Below, piece by piece: positions 34,301-46,476 of a stretch of 64,000 nucleotides of DNA. Position 1 is the stretch's first letter; the number at the start of each line of letters is the position of its first letter. The notes beneath the pieces are model-generated. The model was not told the origin of the DNA. It saw only the letters and a program-made list of their open reading frames with translations, and did not search any database. Source of the DNA: Lamellibrachia columna (Eukaryota; Annelida; Polychaeta; Sabellida; Siboglinidae); NCBI GenBank assembly GCA_963662155.1, contig OY759271.1:16219084-16283083 (forward strand), given 5' to 3'. The position numbers were made by a program, and so were the translations under genes.

Positions 34301-35614
34301 TCAAGCTGTTGACACTTTCTGGCCGGGAAACATTTTCTGATACAGTTCTTTCTCCTTTCTGAGGAGAATGTCTGTGTTTCTCAGTTCATTCAGCACGGCC
34401 TTGTTGTTGGGTTCTACCTCGAGCGCAGCGTTCAGATCAGTTCTTGCTTCCACGTAGTGATGTAGCTTCGTGTAAGCTTGGCCCCGGCGGAACAGCCCCT
34501 TCACGCTCCTCGCATCGATCTGCAGGGCCTCCGTGCAGTGTTCAATGACGCCCTTGTAGTTGTGGTTCTTAGCATGGCACGCAGCCAGATTCAAGTGGCA
34601 ATGACACACCAGGTCGCGCCAGTGTTTGCTCACATCCGTCGAGACATTGTCGCCACCGCTGAAGTCTACCAAACATTGCAGAGCTCGTGTGTAGCGTTTT
34701 ATTGCAAACGGGAAACGACTGATTCGGAAGAGTTCAGTGCCTTTGTTCTTGTGGTTCTGCGCACGCTCCAGTTTTTCATCAAGCTCGAGTTCTGCGATGT
34801 CGGCTGATCGACTGAACGAGACAAGCTGCATGTTGAATTTCAATGCACCATTTGAGTTCAGTTCAAAGTCCCCGACATGTTTACCGGTAGCACCAACTTT
34901 TGACTTGATGTAGCATGTCTCGCCCTCCTTCATACTTGTCACAACTTTGTCAAAGAGTTCTGCCAAGAGACTGTCACCTTCGCCAATGGTGACTTCACAC
35001 TCCTTGTCAATGCAGTAGCTACCCAGATGTTCATCGATCTCATATTCACCTATGTAGCACAGCAACCAAGCAGAACCGTTAAGAAGTCATCAACATGCCA
35101 TAGTCATGTAACAACAAAAGAACGGCATCAAACAGATGTGACAACAGGAAATTGAACCGACGCTGGTCAGACGAAACAATAACTTTAAAGCTTAATTCTC
35201 CCATTATTTTGAAGTATTGGTACACAGACAAATCACAAATTTTTTTTAGTCCCCATTGCCTCAGTGAACCCAGCAGTATAGATGGGTATCTGGCAATATA
35301 TGCAGTTATAAATATGAACATTCAGCTTGGGCAGTAAATTTGAAATTTTTTCTTAAACAGATCAGTCTGTGTCTTGGACCTTTTTCCGTTAGATACAAGC
35401 AAGCACATTACCGTCACTGACACTGCACCACAGTGACTGAATTAGACTAGATGGTTTCCAATTCGGAATACCTACCTAATAACGTAATGTTCACAATACA
35501 GATGGCTCCATCATTGGGTGTCAAGTCTCCTGTCCCCTGTTTGAAGATGTGCTTACTGAATGATTTGTCCTCTGGTTCCCATGTGTCAAGCCCACCAACG
35601 CTGTGAGTGCTCAT
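34301..35614 (-). CDS. FKBPL: FKBP-like TPR co-chaperone, FKBPL-type
   Basis: Two coding exons, 35614-35476 and 35049-34301 (donor TTAG|GTAGGT, acceptor CATAG|GTGAA), give 295 residues. The exon containing the ATG begins at an acceptor (CATTCAG) at 35626, so at least one upstream non-coding exon, or a longer N-terminus, is likely. Residues of about 10-115 form a degenerate FKBP peptidyl-prolyl isomerase domain (DTWEPEDKSFSKHIFKQGTG, then GEYEIDEHLG). It lacks the usual aromatic active-site pattern, so catalysis is doubtful. Residues of about 130-275 form three TPR motifs (HKNKGTELFRISRFPFAIKR, LNLAACHAKNHNYKGVIEHC, VKGLFRRGQAYTKLHHYVEA), the fold that binds Hsp90 C-termini. The end, LYQKMFPGQ, resembles FKBPL. 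FKBP4/5/6 homologues are the alternatives. It converges on RAB3GAP1. Confidence 0.82.
35245..35330 (+). mobile_element. SINE middle fragment
   Basis: CCCCATTGCCTCAGTGAACC, GGTATCTGGCAATATATGCA and TATAAATATGAACATTCAGC align with the middle of the copy at 30858-31082. Both ends are missing. It lies in the FKBPL-like intron. Confidence 0.55.
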
Positions 35615-35962
35615 GATGCCTTCACGCTGAATGCAAGTTAAATAGGTCCTGAATAACTATTGGCACGCAAAACTATGCATTAGTAGATATAGATCCATAA
35701 ATAAAATAAAGCATTTCATTAATTTTTTAAAGATCAGTAAATAATAACAACACATATATTAACACTACCAGTCTCCAGTACCAGTTTAGGGAGCATTTCA
35801 ATGATCCAGTGTAGGCCTGCCTAATTCCAAACAAGTCTCATTCAACATCTAAGAGACTAGTCAATCAGCTAGCCACCGTGTGCTCTGGTGTGATGTGTAT
35901 TTGCCAGTACAAACACAGATACTGTCAAGTCTCACCAAACCATGCTTTGGTTATGTCTTATG

Positions 35963-36012
35963 ATATAGGCTATACTATACTATACTATACTATACTATAG
36001 TATAGCCTATAT
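35963..36012. repeat. 50-bp palindrome with a CTATA spacer array
   Basis: Arms ATATAGGCTATACTATA (35963-35979) and its exact reverse complement (35996-36012) flank a 16-bp run of CTATA repeats. Confidence 0.92.
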
Positions 36013-36190
36013 TACCCTCCCATCTTATATATACTAGCCATATTAGTCTTACGGTTACGTTCTGTCAAGCCGTGTAGCAGTTTTTTACCTGGAGTTGGGA
36101 TAATTTTTGTGAAATCCTTTCGAGATCAGAGAAAATCGCTTTCTCCCATTAGCGATCTGTGTGTGTGTGTGTGTGTGTGTCGAAGACTGA

Positions 36191-36731
36191 CAATTGTTAC
36201 GTCCCGAATCGGAATCCATCTGATTCCGGTATAGGACATGTCCGATACCAGGATTTGGGTGGCGGGTCGCTGCGCAAAATCGGAATTCCAAGACGGGAAC
36301 CCGAAATCGGAATATGTATAGTAGAATTCCGATTTTGCGCTGTCCCAAATTGGAATTTGTCATTTTCCTTTCGAAGTACTTAGAACATATTATATAACGT
36401 TTCTTGGACCCGCGAAGGCTTATCCGTAGCTTCACATGGTAAGCCATCGCAAAAATTCTTAATCCTCGCGATGCACTTTGGATTGCGTTATCAGTTTGGA
36501 GGTGTACTGTTCTCCAGAAATCAAATTATGTACATGCTCATAAAATGAGCTTCTTTGATCACCCATCTGTGCTCCAAAACGCTGCAGTGTTTAATAGTGG
36601 CGCGCACAAATATATCGATCTCGGCTGTCCGCGCAGCATTCCGATTTTGGGCACACAATTCCGGAATCGGGCACGGCAGCAATTCCGATACCGGAATCGG
36701 ACGATTCCGATTCGGGACGTAACAACAATTG
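36191..36731. mobile_element. MITE-like element with GAATCGG-rich ends
   Basis: The left end CAATTGTTACGTCCCGAATC (36191) and the right end, whose reverse complement is CAATTGTTGTTACGTCCCGA (to 36731), are inverted repeats differing by a 3-nt insertion. The similarity may extend outward through TCGAAG. The interior is packed with short GGAATCGG/CCGATTCC/GGAATT motifs in both orientations. There is no coding capacity. A (GT)n tract lies just outside at 36159-36180. The element is upstream of the FKBPL-like gene. Confidence 0.7.
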
Positions 36732-37429
36732 CCTTCGAAGCCAAAGCCAAGGCAAAGCCAAAGTCTGGACAAAGTAGCGTCACGAACTACCCGACGAATA
36801 AATACGGTTTGTAAACACAGCAAGATACCTTGGTTGTTATTGTCAGTAAATAATAATTGCGACGGAAATGTATGCTTATCTTCACGATTCTTCTGACGAC
36901 ATCACACCACACTATTACATTTGCCAGGACCTTTTAGAACAAGCCTGTTCTAGAGCTTCGGCGTTACCAAAACCAAAATGGCACCGCAGTTTTCGATGCA
37001 CATTTTCCCGTCTGATGGCGCCATTATATCAAAATGTAGATAATAATTAACATAACAGTTCATAGCGTTCTGTTTAGAATTATCTTCTAGTTATTTTTAA
37101 TTTGAGTCGCTTCTTTTTAATCGTGATTACACACTGGTTAATAAGCCCCATACATTAACTTAGACTCAGAATCAGTTTATTTTGACCGAGGATTCAAATA
37201 ATAAACATCGTGAAAATACAAAATACATGGTCAGTGAGACGCCGACGTAACATGTCGCTAGCATGGGAGCCACCGTAGGCGTAGACATGCATAAAAATAT
37301 GATTATATTTATATTAAGAAAAATACTACTACTACTAATAATAATAATCTGGGTCATTAACTCTTCATCGACGTGTAAAATATAGCTATGTACAAGATAT
37401 AAATGAATTAATGTATACTATGTAGTAAC
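36732..37429. other. Upstream flank of the FKBPL-like gene, no confident gene
   Basis: A 60-codon plus-strand frame (36868-37050, beginning MYAYLHDSSDDITPHY) has no recognisable homologue. The higher GC around 36750-37000 could be a promoter or 5' exon of the minus-strand FKBPL-like gene. Nothing else was seen. Confidence 0.3.
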
Positions 37430-38321
37430 TATATGGGTCATTATCAAATTGCGGTACATTTAGTGTCCCAGTAAGTCATAGCAAATTTTTCTGATGATAG
37501 TGAAAAAAAATGGTGCATATTTTTGAAGTATTATTATGGGGTAGTATCTCTATACATCAAATAAAGACAGAGAATAAGTATTTCAGGTGGATTTATAAAT
37601 GGTTGCATCACAAATGTATGTCCCACTACATTAAAAGGCATTGTCCCGACTATGAATCACTTAAAATTGTGTTTGTCACCATCTCTACTGATATATTATG
37701 CTTTATTTTAAGATATTTTGAAGTATTCCTCAAGTAATTTGTATGCTGTTTAAGTAAAATACGTTTATGCCCAATAGTTGCGAATGTATAGCGATAAAAA
37801 TCCAACCAAAAACGTGTCCCGTGATTTCTGTCCCCCCTGTTACCTGACAACACTGTTTAGTGTAAAAATTTATACTTCTTAGATATCAACTTTGTTTTAA
37901 TCATCAGATGAACGCACATGCTTGTTTTCAGAAATGGCGGCAAAAGCAAACAGTTTTAGTAAATGCTGACATATATTTTCTAGGATTTCATCTGGTAAGT
38001 AAGATGTAGCAAACGGAAAATGTCCCCACTGTTGCTATTATCATCCATATAATGCAGAAGTGCACGACACAAATAGTCAACACTTCAAATATGGGCATAG
38101 AGTATAATAACATATGAGGTGAATGAATGATAACATGGAACTTCAAAAACAAGAATATTTCAATAAAGAGCATTGTTTGTCTCTCCCCCTGTTACTGTCC
38201 CTGTTATCATAACAATGGTAACAGGGGAGACACAGACCACCCTGTTATGATATGGGCAACAGAGGGGACATATATGGGGAGTATAACATCTTATGTCCTT
38301 CCCTTGTTGTTCTGATTACGT

Positions 38322-38324
<3 letters not shown>

Positions 38325-38405
<81 letters not shown>
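38325..38405. repeat. (TA)n microsatellite, about 81 bp
   Basis: A TA run inside the 37434-41029 element, upstream of its gene. Confidence 0.97.
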
Positions 38406-38408
<3 letters not shown>

Positions 38409-38581
38409 TTTATTTGTATGTTTTGTAATGAATTAAAATAAATTTTATTTTATTTGAATTTATATGATAACAGGAGGATATGATAACATAACACGTTAGT
38501 ATTTTGACATTCAGTAGTTTAAATGTTAAGATATGATGTTCACATCACCAACTTGACGTAACATATCATTGTGTTTCAGAC

Positions 38582-39740
38582 ATGGCACTCACTGCAGCTG
38601 AAAAGCAAAGAAGATATCGATAAAAAAGAGATGCTGATCCTGAGAGAAGAGCGCATTATCGGCAAAAAGAAAGACGAAGATGGGACCATAAAAAGGTGAC
38701 TGGCGGTTTCAAACCAATATCAAAGATGGGTGAACGCGAAGTGAGGAAACTTAGATGAATCTAGATATTGAGGAGGGCAAAGAACAAAGAGGAGAGAGAA
38801 GGAACTGAAACGAGATCTTGACGGCCTTGTAACACCACCAATTTCTCCTGCTGCAGAAGATGCACAACCACCAGTCTCTGTGCAGAAGAATAAGAAATAA
38901 GAACAGAACAAAGACCATGAGGAAATTATTAGCTTGAGGACAAGTTGGAATTTCAGTTGCGAGAAACGGCCAAATTTAAGAAGAGGTGGCGGAAATTATA
39001 CAAACAATTTCACCAAGAAACACCAAGGTCCAAGACAATCAGATTGCTTCGGTATGCGTCGACGTCATCCATCCGAAAAACACTGATTTTCCATAACGTT
39101 TTGATGGAATTCAGAAGAAGTATGCGGCCACCAAACAAGAACGCCTGAAGCAAGCATTCTGCCGATTATTGACGGGGTCAATGACAATGGCGAAGAAGTA
39201 TCGCATGCGCAGCCATATGCAGAAACAACTTGGATTATCTGCCAAGCGTTTGCCAAGAAGCACAATATCCACTAAGACGGATGATGCTGTTACATTCCGC
39301 AGACGACAAGCTATGACACTTGGCATTCGCTATAGACAACGAAGACAAGAATTTTATAACTGACACGACAACAGTCGTATTACTACTGGTAAACCGGACA
39401 CGGTCACTCTGACGAAGAATAAGCAACAGCGCAGACTACTCAACGTTGTTCTTCATACAGCTGTATGCTGTATGAAGAACCTCGATTTGAAATTCTTTGC
39501 AGAATTTCCATCTTCAACCAACAGTTATTCACTATTCTGCCGTTTGAGACCATTTTGGGTTGTTCCACCTAACGAGCGAGATTGACAGACGTGTCTGTGC
39601 AAACTCCACGAGAACACACAGCTCAATCTCTCCAAGCTTAATTCACTGGGTATGATTACCACACATGACATTGATGATGTCGTTCACATCGTAGTAGAGA
39701 TGAAATCATCTGTCAGACACCAGGGCTTGAGCGTGTGACA
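38582..39740 (+). pseudogene. Decayed gene of an uncharacterised arginine-rich, transposon-borne family
   Basis: A splice-acceptor-like TTGTGTTTCAG ends at 38579 and ATG is at 38582. The reading starts MALTAAEKQRRYR, meets a stop, then continues KRDADPERRAHYRQKERRRW, a very basic segment. After frameshifts come a coiled-coil-like LEFQLRETAKFKKRWRKLYK (about 38950), TPRSKTIRLLRYASTSSIRK (about 39025) and a C-terminal part with LFCRLRPFWVVPPNERD (about 39530-39585) and a CLCKLHENT cysteine motif (about 39595-39620). I recognise the layout as a multicopy uncharacterised family of aquatic invertebrates, from memory only. No DDE triad or known transposase motif is visible. Its place midway between inverted repeats suggests it is the element's transposase or accessory gene. 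At least five disruptions make it non-functional. Confidence 0.65.
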
Positions 39741-40422
39741 CACAGGCATATAGAAGTCAATCCAGCCACTTGTCAAGTTGTACTACAGAACATTACTTGA
39801 ACAACGTTCCTGTGCCTATGACATACGTGGCAAAAAGATGGCATAAAAATGTTCATTGAATTCAATGACTGATATAAAGTCATAACTGGTCATTTCAATG
39901 AGTTCAATAATGAAGGATGAAGTGATTTTGATTTGTAATTGTATGCATGTCGATAGCATCAAGTGAGGGTACTTGTTTAATCTGTATGGTAGTTTTGTTT
40001 AAAAGTTATAGATATTAAGAATAAATTGAACGTGTTGTGAAATATCAGGTAATTCACAACCATATCACTCCCCAAGTGTGTCATTGTATTAAGACCAGGT
40101 CATACATAGTTACATGTACTAGTAATGCACATTAATTACACTAGACGAAAGGGGATACATATACATGCGTGGTTGTAAATAATTATACATTCAAAAGGGA
40201 TAGCGATTACCAGTGCCTACATTTCAATTGTGAAAGATCGGACTTTTCTCATAAATGAAAATAGACGTCCTCTCTAATGTGTGCGCACTCTGATACCTTC
40301 AACGAAAATGATATGAACCAGATCATAATTACTTTTGTTAACTACAGGTCTGATAGTCATTACTGCTGCACGTATTGTTATCTGCGCGATTTTATGCATC
40401 AAAATGAAATCATGTTTTAGTT

Positions 40423-40500
40423 TGTCCCCTCTGTCACTTCTGTGTCCCCTCTGTCACTTCTGTGTCCCCTCTGTTACCAGATGTCCCCCTCTGTTTTCCG
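40423..40500 (+). repeat. Subterminal repeat cluster GTCCCCTCTGTCACTTCT
   Basis: Three tandem 21-bp units (GTCCCCTCTGTCACTTCTGT-type) are followed by two diverged units (GTCCCCTCTGTTACC, GTCCCCCTCTGTTTTCC). Single copies in both orientations occur near the left end of the same element. Such subterminal repeats often bind transposase. Confidence 0.8.
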
Positions 40501-41194
40501 ATCACAGGCATACCTTAACGGAAGCAAGTTATACATATTCTGAAAAGAAGATGGGAAACATTGCATGTACATATGTAATTATTCTGCTCATTACAAATCA
40601 GATCCATACTATATAGTATTTCTCGTGTATGAGAAATAATAAACAACACAATTTTTACAATTTGCAATAATAAGAAACTATAGTTTATTTTGTTAAATAA
40701 AACTACGTCAGTATGTGCGCATATGGATTGAAACAATAGAAAGGGACACTTAAGTAACACATTGTACCAATTTTTTTTCAAATATATTATATTGTGTGTA
40801 TATACACTCAGTGTTATTATGTGTCCGTAACAGGGGGGACAATTGATTATGTGAAAGCTTATACAAGTGGCCACGATTTACATAATTGAAATGATGGAGC
40901 TATTTCCCATACGCTAAAATCAGCCACAGAATATGTTGCAACCATAAAACTATTAATAAAACTACTCCCGATAATTTTGAAATTCGTTTTCTGGCAACCC
41001 AATTTGTACTGCAATTTGATAATGACCCATATATGATATTGGCAAATATAACTGTTAGGTATGTTATAGTTGTATGCATAATTACTAAGATAGTATTGTT
41101 TTACATAGATGGAAAAGCCATATAAGCTAGATGCGACTGTCCCAATTTAAGTGACTGTTTATTTAAAAACAATGATTCAAGTTTATACAAATTG

Positions 41195-41315
41195 ATTGTC
41201 AACTTTTATTTTAAAATGGTGATTCATCAAAACACATTTGGGAGGTGAAGATGTTAGAATATATATAGTTTGTATTACATAACATGATTTTATGATAAAA
41301 ACAGTCAGACTGTGT
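41195..41315. repeat. Dispersed repeat with TCATCAAAACACATTTGG core, copy 3
   Basis: It contains GATTCATCAAAACACATTTG, then AACATGATTTTATGATA about 65 bp later, the same layout as the copy at 5195-5300. Confidence 0.6.
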
Positions 41316-44300
41316 AGTTGTAACTCTAAATGACAGCTTAATATTTCTGCAATGCTTTTCTTAGTGATTGGGTGTTGAATAAGATAGCAAGAACTATTCA
41401 ATGGCATGTTAATTAAATAATTATGATAATTATACCTGAAGAACAATGCAGCTTGACATACATTTTCAGAAATAAGTACATACAGCAGATAGCAATAATC
41501 ACTTTATTACACAATAAATATCATGTAGAGAATTACCGGTTATGATTTCAACACATCGAACTTCAATCTACATCTGACACTGTTCAGCCATAACGACAAC
41601 AAGAAACACAACAATCCGACATAGAGCTACACACGTCTATGTTAACGTCACCAATCTATCATTTCATGATTCGAGTCATACAACTGCTTTCCACAGCACC
41701 ATCTGAAAGTGGTTTTTCAACCTTAATAAACACAGCTGCAGACAGTTAACGTATATGTAAAAGTCTACAAATTTATGTTAATTCTCAATATTTTAATACT
41801 TTTCCTACCAGAAATAAACAAAGCAACATACAGCAACTTGCCATTCCGAGATCCACAACTTTGAAATCACAAAATATGTGAGGCAATGAATGCAGTCCCA
41901 GCAGACAGAGCTGGCAAATTTAAGACACAATAAAATGAGGAAATCTCCTCCCATAAATCCCTTTCAAAGACACTGCCATGCAACACTAACTTGTACAAAT
42001 ACTACAGTTCTCAAATTCAAAGTACACTGAAATGTAGACCTGACAATTCAACCTACATGATATGCAGGCCGAGCACACCGACTGCATGTCCAACATGAGC
42101 AATACTAATTTGTCAACATAATTTTTAATTGGTTTGAAACACAACCTAAATACAACCACAGCAGCATTATCGTGGCACATTTCACTACAGCAATATACAC
42201 GCTACTATAGTCCTTTATTCTAATGTGACAACAGCCGTATGATGTAAACAACTTCAACTAACAAGGGACAACATACCACCACTGTCCTTTTTCACAAGCA
42301 TCTTCATGTTTTCAGAAATTTCTAAAAGTCAAGAAAAATCTGATGCACATAAGCTTTACAAGAAGGCGAACATGAAATCTGCTGATTCACAAATATGCCT
42401 TTCCCTCTACATGCTCTTCCCTCTACATGCCCTTCCCTCTTCTGTGTTGTGTCTGACTAGGATTTCTATCCACCAACAAACCAATAGCAGCAAAGGGCCA
42501 AATAAATTAACACAATAATCATGCATGCACAGCAGTGCAACGAATCCTTCACCATGGGGATGCCAGATTTGCCCAATAAATGCATGGCAACGCAGACGAC
42601 ACAAGACACATAAAGTTGGCCTAAAAATTAATCAATAAAACAGCTATTTAATAGCTCACGTTCAACCACGGGCGTCAGATACACAGAATAACAATAAAAA
42701 ACCTTTTGGCATTCGGCAAACATTCTATTTTGGTTATAATGGCAACTGTATGGCAAATTTAAACAAAGCCATGATAGCAACATTGGACTCTATGTTTTCC
42801 ACCTGGCTCCTCCTATCCATATTGAGTAACTAACTAACTGATTCAACTAAATTAAAAACCAACCAGAGCATGAGTATAATCACATGACCTGTCATGTGAC
42901 CAACATTACCACGTGACCTGTTTCATTCAGGTCAATGGTAGGCCGCAAAAAAACATGACAAATTACACATTGAGGACAAGTTCTAAAGAAATACTGTTTG
43001 CATGAAAACTACAACCAATTTGAGAGATGCACACCTGGCCTTCATGCAGCATTAGGGACACTTCACAACACTGCTACGTAAACCATGATGGCACACGGCA
43101 GGTGAGAAAAAGTGGCGACCAAAGTTTTCACCAGAGCTAAGGCAGTATCAATTTCCTGAACTGCTTAACTTTTATTTAGAATATCTGGCCAGTGTTGTGC
43201 GATACAAATTGGGAGTTCCGTGTACCAAGTTCCCATTTTAAAAACAATAAACAACTCATTGATTCCATAGTGTTGTCGTTCATTTAGAGATTACATCAGT
43301 CTGTTTAAAATCTTGCAATTGATACATTTTCACAGCTCTATGAAGTGATTACAGCATTTCTAGCCTCAAAGATGTTAACAAACTGAATTGTGTCATCATT
43401 GCCTCCGATACACTGGTCAATCACATTTGTGGTAGTTCACTACTACAGCATATGCCCTTGGAAGTTGTACACATACAAAACTGCTCCTACTACAGCCATG
43501 TCGTAATGGCAACAATGTCCCAAAATATCAGGCCAGTTGCACCTGGAATTCATCAGGTATATCGGTACTGTTTAAATCAGTGTAACTCGTTATGACCCTA
43601 AAATCTAGCATGCTGCTACTGGGATTGGAAGCAACTTATTCATAGTTAGACCTGGCTTGAACCAACAAGGCATCCACTAGCAAGATTATAGCCTCGATTA
43701 GCCTCATCCGAAGCTACACTGAATGCATTCAGCAATAACACAGTCTTCCATGGATATTCATGACAATGCTAACAGTCTTGCTATGGCATAAAATATTAAA
43801 ATACAACACAATACTTTTCTACTTAAAGCATGTTTCATGGCTTCACCCTTCTAAATTGTGTGAAAATATGGTTCTAAATGCCCAAGGATTTCACTATTGG
43901 CCAACATTTCAATGCTGAAAACTTAACTCCTGCAGAACAGCAAATCAAAATTGCATCTGATATAATGGCTGAGAAAACTATGAAATATACCCACACACTA
44001 TTATTGCACTGTCTCAAAGCTATGGTCCATGCTGGATCTTTACCTTAGCAGTTACACAAGTGTTATGTAACACTGATCCCATGTGAAGGTACTTCAATAA
44101 ATGCCTTGTTGTATGTGGACATTTAAAGGCAATCATTTTAAAACTTCATTTGGTCCACTTTGGTGTTTTGCTGTTTCATGTTAAACACGTAGTGCCACTT
44201 TAACTTATAAGCACATATTTAAACACACATATAATTACACAGACTACAGAAAATAAACACTGCTATCAAAGGAAATAATCCATAAGTAGTAATGCCAATG

Positions 44301-44687
44301 GTGATGACATATTTTAACAGTAACAATGTTTCTATTGGCACTGGCAGTGGCACATTTATATACTGTGCCACTATTTTACTATATAGAACCACAGTATAAT
44401 GATTTCTCTATCGATTATAACTGTACCAAAATACCTGAATGGCCAAAACAAACTGGACAAAGCACACAGAATGCAATAGTAAGCACTCATTTACAGAGCC
44501 AGTGGCAGGCGTTCCCGTTTCTTTTTTTTACTTTCCATTACCCTACTTAAGAGACCATAATTTGGTCCAAACACACACAAGTCAAATACATACATATATA
44601 TATATACATGGCTTCAACTTGCAGCTTCAAGACAAGAACCACACAAATAAATACACACAGCCACACTAAGTAATAACAGGTTGGACA

Positions 44688-45143
44688 AGGGATCATCTTA
44701 AAACATCATCTCAAAACATCAATGTAAGACACTACACAAAATTGGTTTTACTGTGGGAGGGGAGATAGCCGGTGTTTCGTTTAGTGTCACACATCAATGG
44801 CTTAGTGTCACACATCAATGGCTTAGTGTCATACATCATGGTTTAGCGTCACACATCAAGGGCTTAGCATCATACATCAATGGCTTAGTGTCATACATCA
44901 ATGGTTTAGCGCATTTTTCCAAAAACATTGTTTATTTTCCTATCACAAGTGATAAAGGTGCCGATTTTTAGTGCGTGCAGGCAGTTTTGCGTTATTACAG
45001 CTGAAGTACCACCTTCAGAATACAAAGTTGCACACTGGTAGATGTAAAACTAAAAGTTTCACCTAGTTGGGGAATGACAGGGATGGAGGTTACATGGCAT
45101 CGGTTTCTGTAGTGTCCTACATCAAAGTTTTGAGATCATCCCT
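44688..45143. mobile_element. MITE-like element, TGATCTCAAAACATC family, copy 3
   Basis: Left end AGGGATCATCTTAAAACATC; right end, reverse-complemented, AGGGATGATCTCAAAACTTT with GATGTAGGACACTAC. The interior shares ACTGCCTGCACGCACTAAAA (reverse strand) with copy 1. About seven 21-bp tandem units (CACACATCAATGGCTTAGTGT) occupy 44787-44915. Confidence 0.75.
44787..44915 (+). repeat. 21-bp tandem repeat, about 7 imperfect copies, inside a MITE
   Basis: The unit CACACATCAATGGCTTAGTGT varies at several positions. It resembles the MITE's own inner-end motif (CAATGTAAGACACTA), so it may be an amplified end. Confidence 0.8.
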
Positions 45144-46284
45144 ATAACAAAACAGGAAGAATCAAGTGCAGAGATCTTTTTAACATTGCAGATTCTAAAC
45201 AAATCTTGTCCTGCAATTATCAATTTACTACTTCAATTTCCAGTTTCTAGCAGGTACTGAAGGTATGCATTGCTAAGAAGAATTTACACTGCAAATGTCC
45301 ATCAGACATACAAGTAGTAACTAGTGAGCACTGCAAAAAAACATTAGAGAAAACAGCTGTTTAACTTTAAGTATCAATAGTACATCCAACAGAACGTGCC
45401 CCGGATGATGAGTTTGATACATTAATTATTTCATGCTATGCTAATGAATCAATGGCACAAAAGGCAAATTCAGTACTTTTATAAGCAGCGCATTGATGAC
45501 TGTCAATCCTCCCCCAAGTAACTCAGTAAAATGCCTGCATCCGTAGTTCTTCAAATCACTCTAAATACAAAATCTTCAAATTTAAAAAAAATTTAAACAG
45601 GGCTGCCAACATTTGAAGAAAAGTAATTAGTTGATTTACTAAAAAATTTGAATTGAGTAGCGTCAGCACAGCATAGCTATGTAGGTTACATGAAATTTTG
45701 GTGGGAAATTATTACTTGTGTAGGATTGACCGATAACATACATGTGTGCATGTGGCATATTTTTAACCCTCTAAATGCAAAGTATATAATTAGGTAAATA
45801 TGCACAAATTTGGCAGCACTGTTTAAATTTGGCAGCACAGACAACATAATCTTGTTACAACTGCTCGTGTTACAACTGCTATTAATTCTACATCAGGGAT
45901 AAAGCAGCAACATTGCACAAACCAAGGTAGTCAAATTGAAAAGGACATTTTAAATCATGTAAGCACTAAAGGCGAGGCAAAGAACCAATACAACTGAGTT
46001 TTCCACCACAAACTGATGTTTGACAATGCCTCTAAAATCACCATGCTGTTGGAGTGCAACCCCACCACTAAGGTGCACCACAATACAACATATCAGCTTC
46101 GAGCGACTGACCGGCATCATAACCACACGTTTGTACAACTACTGTACACACAGTGGCCTGCCAAGATACAAATGTACACAAGAAAATCCTCCTGAGACAA
46201 CTGGTCTTAGACCATAAACTGCGAGACACCCTCTGACAATGACGGCCACGCACGTCATACATTCTTTATCCATTAAAACACTAA

Positions 46285-46290
46285 TTTATT
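46285..46290 (-). terminator. Candidate polyadenylation signal of CSRNP
   Basis: AATAAA on the minus strand, about 187 nt after the stop codon. Confidence 0.4.
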
Positions 46291-46476
46291 TCAAATGACG
46301 GTTCCGTCTCTCAACTGCCATGGAAGTTGGAATGCACATACATAAAACAGTGGCCATGTACTTAATTTGTGTTTCTGTACTTTACATACATCCAAGCGTG
46401 CAGAGAAACACAAATAAGAATAACATCCACATGAATCATGTGATCAAGTATGTCAGCCATGTCACTAGTTATGAAT

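Larger units (their letters stand above)
37434..41029 (+). mobile_element. 3.6-kb DNA transposon of unassigned superfamily
   Basis: The left end (37434 onward, TGGGTCATTATCAAATTGCG) and the reverse complement of the right end (to 41029, TGGGTCATTATCAAATTGCA) are inverted repeats, with 19 identical bases followed by R-GTACA. Both ends are bordered by TATA (37430-37433 and 41030-41033), readable as a 4-bp TATA or 2-bp TA target duplication. Subterminal GTCCCCTCTGTTACC-like repeats cluster on both sides in both orientations: near 37830, 38181, 38217, 38258, 40423-40500 (several in tandem) and 40827. The interior holds one decayed gene (38582-39740) and a (TA)n tract. It sits in the FKBPL-CSRNP intergenic region. 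The superfamily is unknown to me. Confidence 0.75.
41316..46284. other. Gene-poor intergenic DNA downstream of CSRNP
   Basis: No convincing exon on either strand. Part could be a long CSRNP 3' UTR if the signal at 46285-46290 is bypassed. Visible items are a pair of E-box-like sites (CACATGACC and CACGTGACC, 42880-42920) and the MITE at 44688-45143. Confidence 0.5.

Noticed and set aside
36868..37050. A 60-codon frame beginning MYAYLHDSSDD as a gene
   Set aside because: No homologue recognised, no polyadenylation or splice context, and it sits where the promoter of the minus-strand FKBPL-like gene is expected.
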